A DNA stretch of 64,000 nt. Source: CAVPWP01 sp963709395. Lineage in GTDB: Bacteria; Pseudomonadota; Alphaproteobacteria; Rhodobacterales; Rhodobacteraceae. Position numbers and translations under genes: made by a program. Under the pieces are notes generated by a model that saw only the letters and a list, made by a program, of their open reading frames with translations, did not search any database and had not been told where the DNA came from. The stretch lies in the NCBI GenBank assembly GCA_963709395.1, contig CAVPWP010000001.1:62001-126000 (forward strand). Direction: 5' to 3'. Each line of letters starts with the position of its first letter. Position 1 is the stretch's first letter. Shown piece by piece: positions 61,783 through 64,000 of this stretch.

Positions 61783-63426
61783 TCAGCCGGCAAGGATCGC
61801 GACGGCCTCCCAGGGCGCCAGCGTGATGCGGCCCCGCACCTCGGCACGGGGCGCGACGTTGGCCACCAGGCAGCGGCCGGAGACGGCGAGGCCGTCGGGC
61901 ACATCGAAACGGGCCTCCTGCCCCGAGACATTGGCGATCACGGCAAGGGTCGTACCGCCCAGCACCCGCGCGTAGGCCATGACCTGCGGATGATCCTCGG
62001 CGAAGGGCAGATAGCGGCCATGGACGATCACCGGATGCGCCTTTCGCGCGGCGATCAGACGGCGATAGTGGACGAAGACCCCGTCGGGGTCCGCCCGGTC
62101 CGCGGCCACGTTGATGTCTGCGTGGTTCGGGTTGACCTCGATCCACGGCGTGCCGCTGGTGAACCCGGCCTGCGCCGCGCCGCTCCACTGCATCGGCGTG
62201 CGGGCATTGTCGCGGCCATTGGCGTTGGCCCCCGCGATGAACGCAGCCTCGGACACGCCCGCAGCACTCTGATCGGCAAACTGGCCCAGCGTCTCGACAT
62301 CACGGAACTGGTCCAGCCGGGTGAACCGGGCGTTGGTCATGCCGATCTCCTCGCCCTGGTAGACGAAGGGCGTGCCCTTCATCAGGTGGAGGACTGTGGC
62401 AAGGCACTTGGCCGACCGCACGCGGTAGTCGCCGTCGTCCCCGTATTTCGACACCTGCCGCGGCAGATCGTGGTTCGACAGGAAGAGCGAATTCCAGCCA
62501 TCATCAGCCAGCGCCTTCTGCCAGTCGTTCATCACCCGCTTGAAGGCGACGAGGTCGAAGGGCCGGGGTTTCCACTTGCCATGCAGCGGGTCCCAGCCTT
62601 CCTGCACATGGGCGAACTGGAACACCATGTCGAGCTCGGCCCGGTCGCGCCCGCAGTAAAGCGGCGCGGTCCGGGTCGAGACCGACCAGCTTTCCCCGAT
62701 CGTCACCACGTCGCGGCCTGTCAGCGTTTCACGGTGCATCTCCTGCAAGAACTGGTGGAGGTATGGCCCCTCCTCGTAGATCCGCGCGTCCACGTCCTTG
62801 CCGATCAGGCTGATCACATCCATCCGGAAGCCCGCAATGCCCCGGTCGAACCACCAGTTCATCATGCGGTAGACCTCGGCCCGCACCGCCGGGTTCTGCC
62901 AGTCGAGGTCGGGTTGCTCGGGGCTGAAGAAGTGGAAATAGTACTTCCCCACCTCGGGCACGAAGCTCCAGGCCGGTCCACCGAAACAGGCGCGCTGGTC
63001 GTCGGGCGGGCCGCCGTCCGGGGCCGGATTGCGCCAGATGTAGAAGGCGTGTTCGGGCGACGCCGGGTCGGCACAGGCGGTGCGGAACCAGGCATGCGCC
63101 GATGAGGTGTGATTGACCACGAGGTCCATCACGATCCCGATGCCGCGCGCCCGGGCCTCGGCCACCAGCCGGTCGAAATCGTCCAGCGTGCCGAACTCGG
63201 GCGCGATGGCGTAGTAGTCGGCGATGTCATAGCCGTTGTCGGCCATGGGCGAGGCATAGACCGGCGACAGCCAGACAAAGCCGATGCCCAGATCAGCCAG
63301 GTGATCGAGACGTGAAAGAATGCCGGGGATGTCCCCGATCCCGTCCCCGTTGCTGTCGCAGAAGCTGCGCGGGTAGATCTGGTATCCGGTGGCGTCCTGC
63401 CACCACGTCGCGCCGGTTCCGGTCAT
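61783..63426 (-). CDS. Alpha-glucosidase (GH13, oligo-1,6-glucosidase-like)
   Basis: 547 residues. TIM-barrel GH13: WQDATGYQIYPRSFCDSNGD at the start, MDLVVNHTSSAHAWF, nucleophile Asp203 in AGFRMDVISLIG, acid/base Glu245 in VTIGESWSVS, transition-state Asp320 in FLSNHDLPRQ. The GDIPGILSRLDHLADLG motif is of the GH13_31 type that cleaves alpha-1,4 or alpha-1,6 links in small oligosaccharides. No signal peptide, so cytoplasmic; no sugar importer other than the adjacent MFS gene is visible. Confidence 0.92.
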   Translation of the reverse strand: MTGTGATWWQDATGYQIYPRSFCDSNGDGIGDIPGILSRLDHLADLGIGFVWLSPVYASPMADNGYDIADYYAIAPEFGTLDDFDRLVAEARARGIGIVMDLVVNHTSSAHAWFRTACADPASPEHAFYIWRNPAPDGGPPDDQRACFGGPAWSFVPEVGKYYFHFFSPEQPDLDWQNPAVRAEVYRMMNWWFDRGIAGFRMDVISLIGKDVDARIYEEGPYLHQFLQEMHRETLTGRDVVTIGESWSVSTRTAPLYCGRDRAELDMVFQFAHVQEGWDPLHGKWKPRPFDLVAFKRVMNDWQKALADDGWNSLFLSNHDLPRQVSKYGDDGDYRVRSAKCLATVLHLMKGTPFVYQGEEIGMTNARFTRLDQFRDVETLGQFADQSAAGVSEAAFIAGANANGRDNARTPMQWSGAAQAGFTSGTPWIEVNPNHADINVAADRADPDGVFVHYRRLIAARKAHPVIVHGRYLPFAEDHPQVMAYARVLGGTTLAVIANVSGQEARFDVPDGLAVSGRCLVANVAPRAEVRGRITLAPWEAVAILAG

Positions 63427-63587
63427 CGCAGCCCCCGATCATCACGGGCCGAGTTGCGGCGGCCCTTTCCGGCGGTGTTAGCGCCATCACAAGCGTCGTC
63501 AACCACCTCAAGCCACGGCAGCGCCCGCTTGCAGGCGCGCCGGCCGCAGCCTATCTTGAAGGGACACTCAGCGGACGGACCCGAGCC

Positions 63588-63920
63588 ATGGACCTTGCCC
63601 TCCCACCGAAAGTGACCGACCGCGCCTTCGCGCGGCTGGCCGAGATCAATGCCGCGGCCGAAGAGGCCAAGGCCCTGCGCGTCGCGGTCGAAGGGGGTGG
63701 ATGCTCGGGCTTTCAGTACGAGATCAAGCTCGACGACCCCGCCGAGGACGACCTTGTCCTCGAGGGCGAAGGTCAGAAGGTCGTGGTCGACAGCGTCTCG
63801 CTGCCGTTTCTCGCCAATGCCGTGATCGACTTCTCGGACGAGCTGATCGGCGCGCGGTTCGTGATCGACAACCCCAACGCCAGTTCCTCTTGCGGCTGCG
63901 GCACGTCGTTCTCGATGTAA
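63588..63920 (+). CDS. erpA: Iron-sulfur cluster insertion protein (ErpA/A-type)
   Basis: 110 residues. A-type carrier that hands 4Fe-4S clusters to apo-proteins. The three cluster cysteines are Cys39 (GGGCSGFQY), Cys102 and Cys104 (SSCGCGTSF). VVDSVSLPFLANAVIDF and DELIGARFVIDNPNA are typical. Divergent from the glucosidase. Confidence 0.95.
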   Translation: MDLALPPKVTDRAFARLAEINAAAEEAKALRVAVEGGGCSGFQYEIKLDDPAEDDLVLEGEGQKVVVDSVSLPFLANAVIDFSDELIGARFVIDNPNASSSCGCGTSFSM

Positions 63921-63923
63921 GGC

Positions 63924-64000
63924 TCAGCCCCCGTCGAACACCCGCCGCGCCAGCAGAAGGCGCGAGGCGGCGGTGACAAGGCACAAGCCACCAAAGACCC
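63924..64000 (-). CDS. Partial membrane protein, C-terminal end only
   Basis: On the minus strand the last 25 codons before a TGA at 63924 read VFGGLCLVTAASRLLLARRV and FDGG, a hydrophobic helix with a positively charged end. The gene enters from the right edge. Too short to identify; could be the tail of a transporter. Confidence 0.4.
   Translation of the reverse strand, partial: VFGGLCLVTAASRLLLARRVFDGG

Noticed and set aside
1..64000. CRISPR arrays, insertion sequences, phage integrases, toxin-antitoxin or defence loci
   Set aside because: Looked for direct-repeat arrays, transposase or integrase motifs and nuclease/toxin pairs; none were seen.

Overview
The window is a gene-dense, high-GC stretch of chromosome from an alphaproteobacterium, most likely a member of the Rhodobacterales (Roseobacter/Rhodobacteraceae). 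The assignment is inferred from gene content and order: the yceD-rpmF-plsX-fabH-ihfA-merR cluster, a double-length Dcd, a metal-cysteine-free HemB, a small 'SufBCD-associated' membrane gene directly upstream of mfd, a phoR-pstSCAB-phoU-phoB operon, and frequent ATGA/TGATG gene overlaps. I saw no insertion sequence, integrase, phage gene or CRISPR array, so the window looks like core chromosome with a few accessory metabolic genes.

Layout, left to right. 1-3.6 kb: branched-chain amino acid ABC transporter (livH partial, livG, livF, binding protein). 3.8-6.1 kb: aldose sugar dehydrogenase, Dcd, tRNA-Pro(GGG). 6.2-10.7 kb: lipid/ribosome cluster. 10.8-16.2 kb: BamE-like lipoprotein, MsrB, an acyltransferase, Uup, a SYLF lipoprotein, HemB. 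16.3-20.3 kb: small membrane protein and Mfd. 20.3-28.8 kb: accessory metabolism and transport (two MFS carriers, a DsbA-like oxidoreductase, an acyl-CoA ligase with a divergent XRE-cupin regulator, an orphan peptide-binding protein with an entericidin, a hydroxybutyrate-type dehydrogenase) plus a candidate small RNA at 26.5 kb. 28.8-32.3 kb: small membrane protein, DUF502 protein, psuG and its PfkB kinase, a DUF333 lipoprotein. 32.5-34.3 kb: rpsB-tsf. 34.8-37.3 kb: LuxR-type solo regulator, aroQ, FAD oxidoreductase. 37.4-44.8 kb: the phosphate regulon with a PHO box. 45-51 kb: conserved small gene, PLP enzyme, gamma-carbonic anhydrase, gmk, yicC, PAS protein, class II DAHP synthase. 51-55.6 kb: GlxA-type regulator, scpB, scpA, nagZ, SPOR protein. 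55.6-64 kb: argS, antiporter, dgt, MFS carrier, alpha-glucosidase, erpA.

A striking property of the sequence is frameshifts in genes that are normally essential or highly conserved (hemB, mfd, yicC, aroG, dgt, the pseudouridine-type kinase, an acyl-CoA ligase, the gene before mfd, and probably phoU). Each is repaired by removing one base (in one place two), and each repaired gene has a length divisible by three and normal for its family. The apparent PhoU-PhoB fusion protein fits the same pattern. This points to insertion-type sequencing or assembly errors rather than real gene decay.

The most interesting non-coding signals are a promoter - hairpin - Rho-independent terminator unit at 26,467-26,577 with no ORF, which reads as an undescribed roughly 76-nt sRNA, and a three-half-site PHO box upstream of pstS. 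A LuxR-type regulator with substituted ligand-pocket residues and no luxI in the window also deserves attention.
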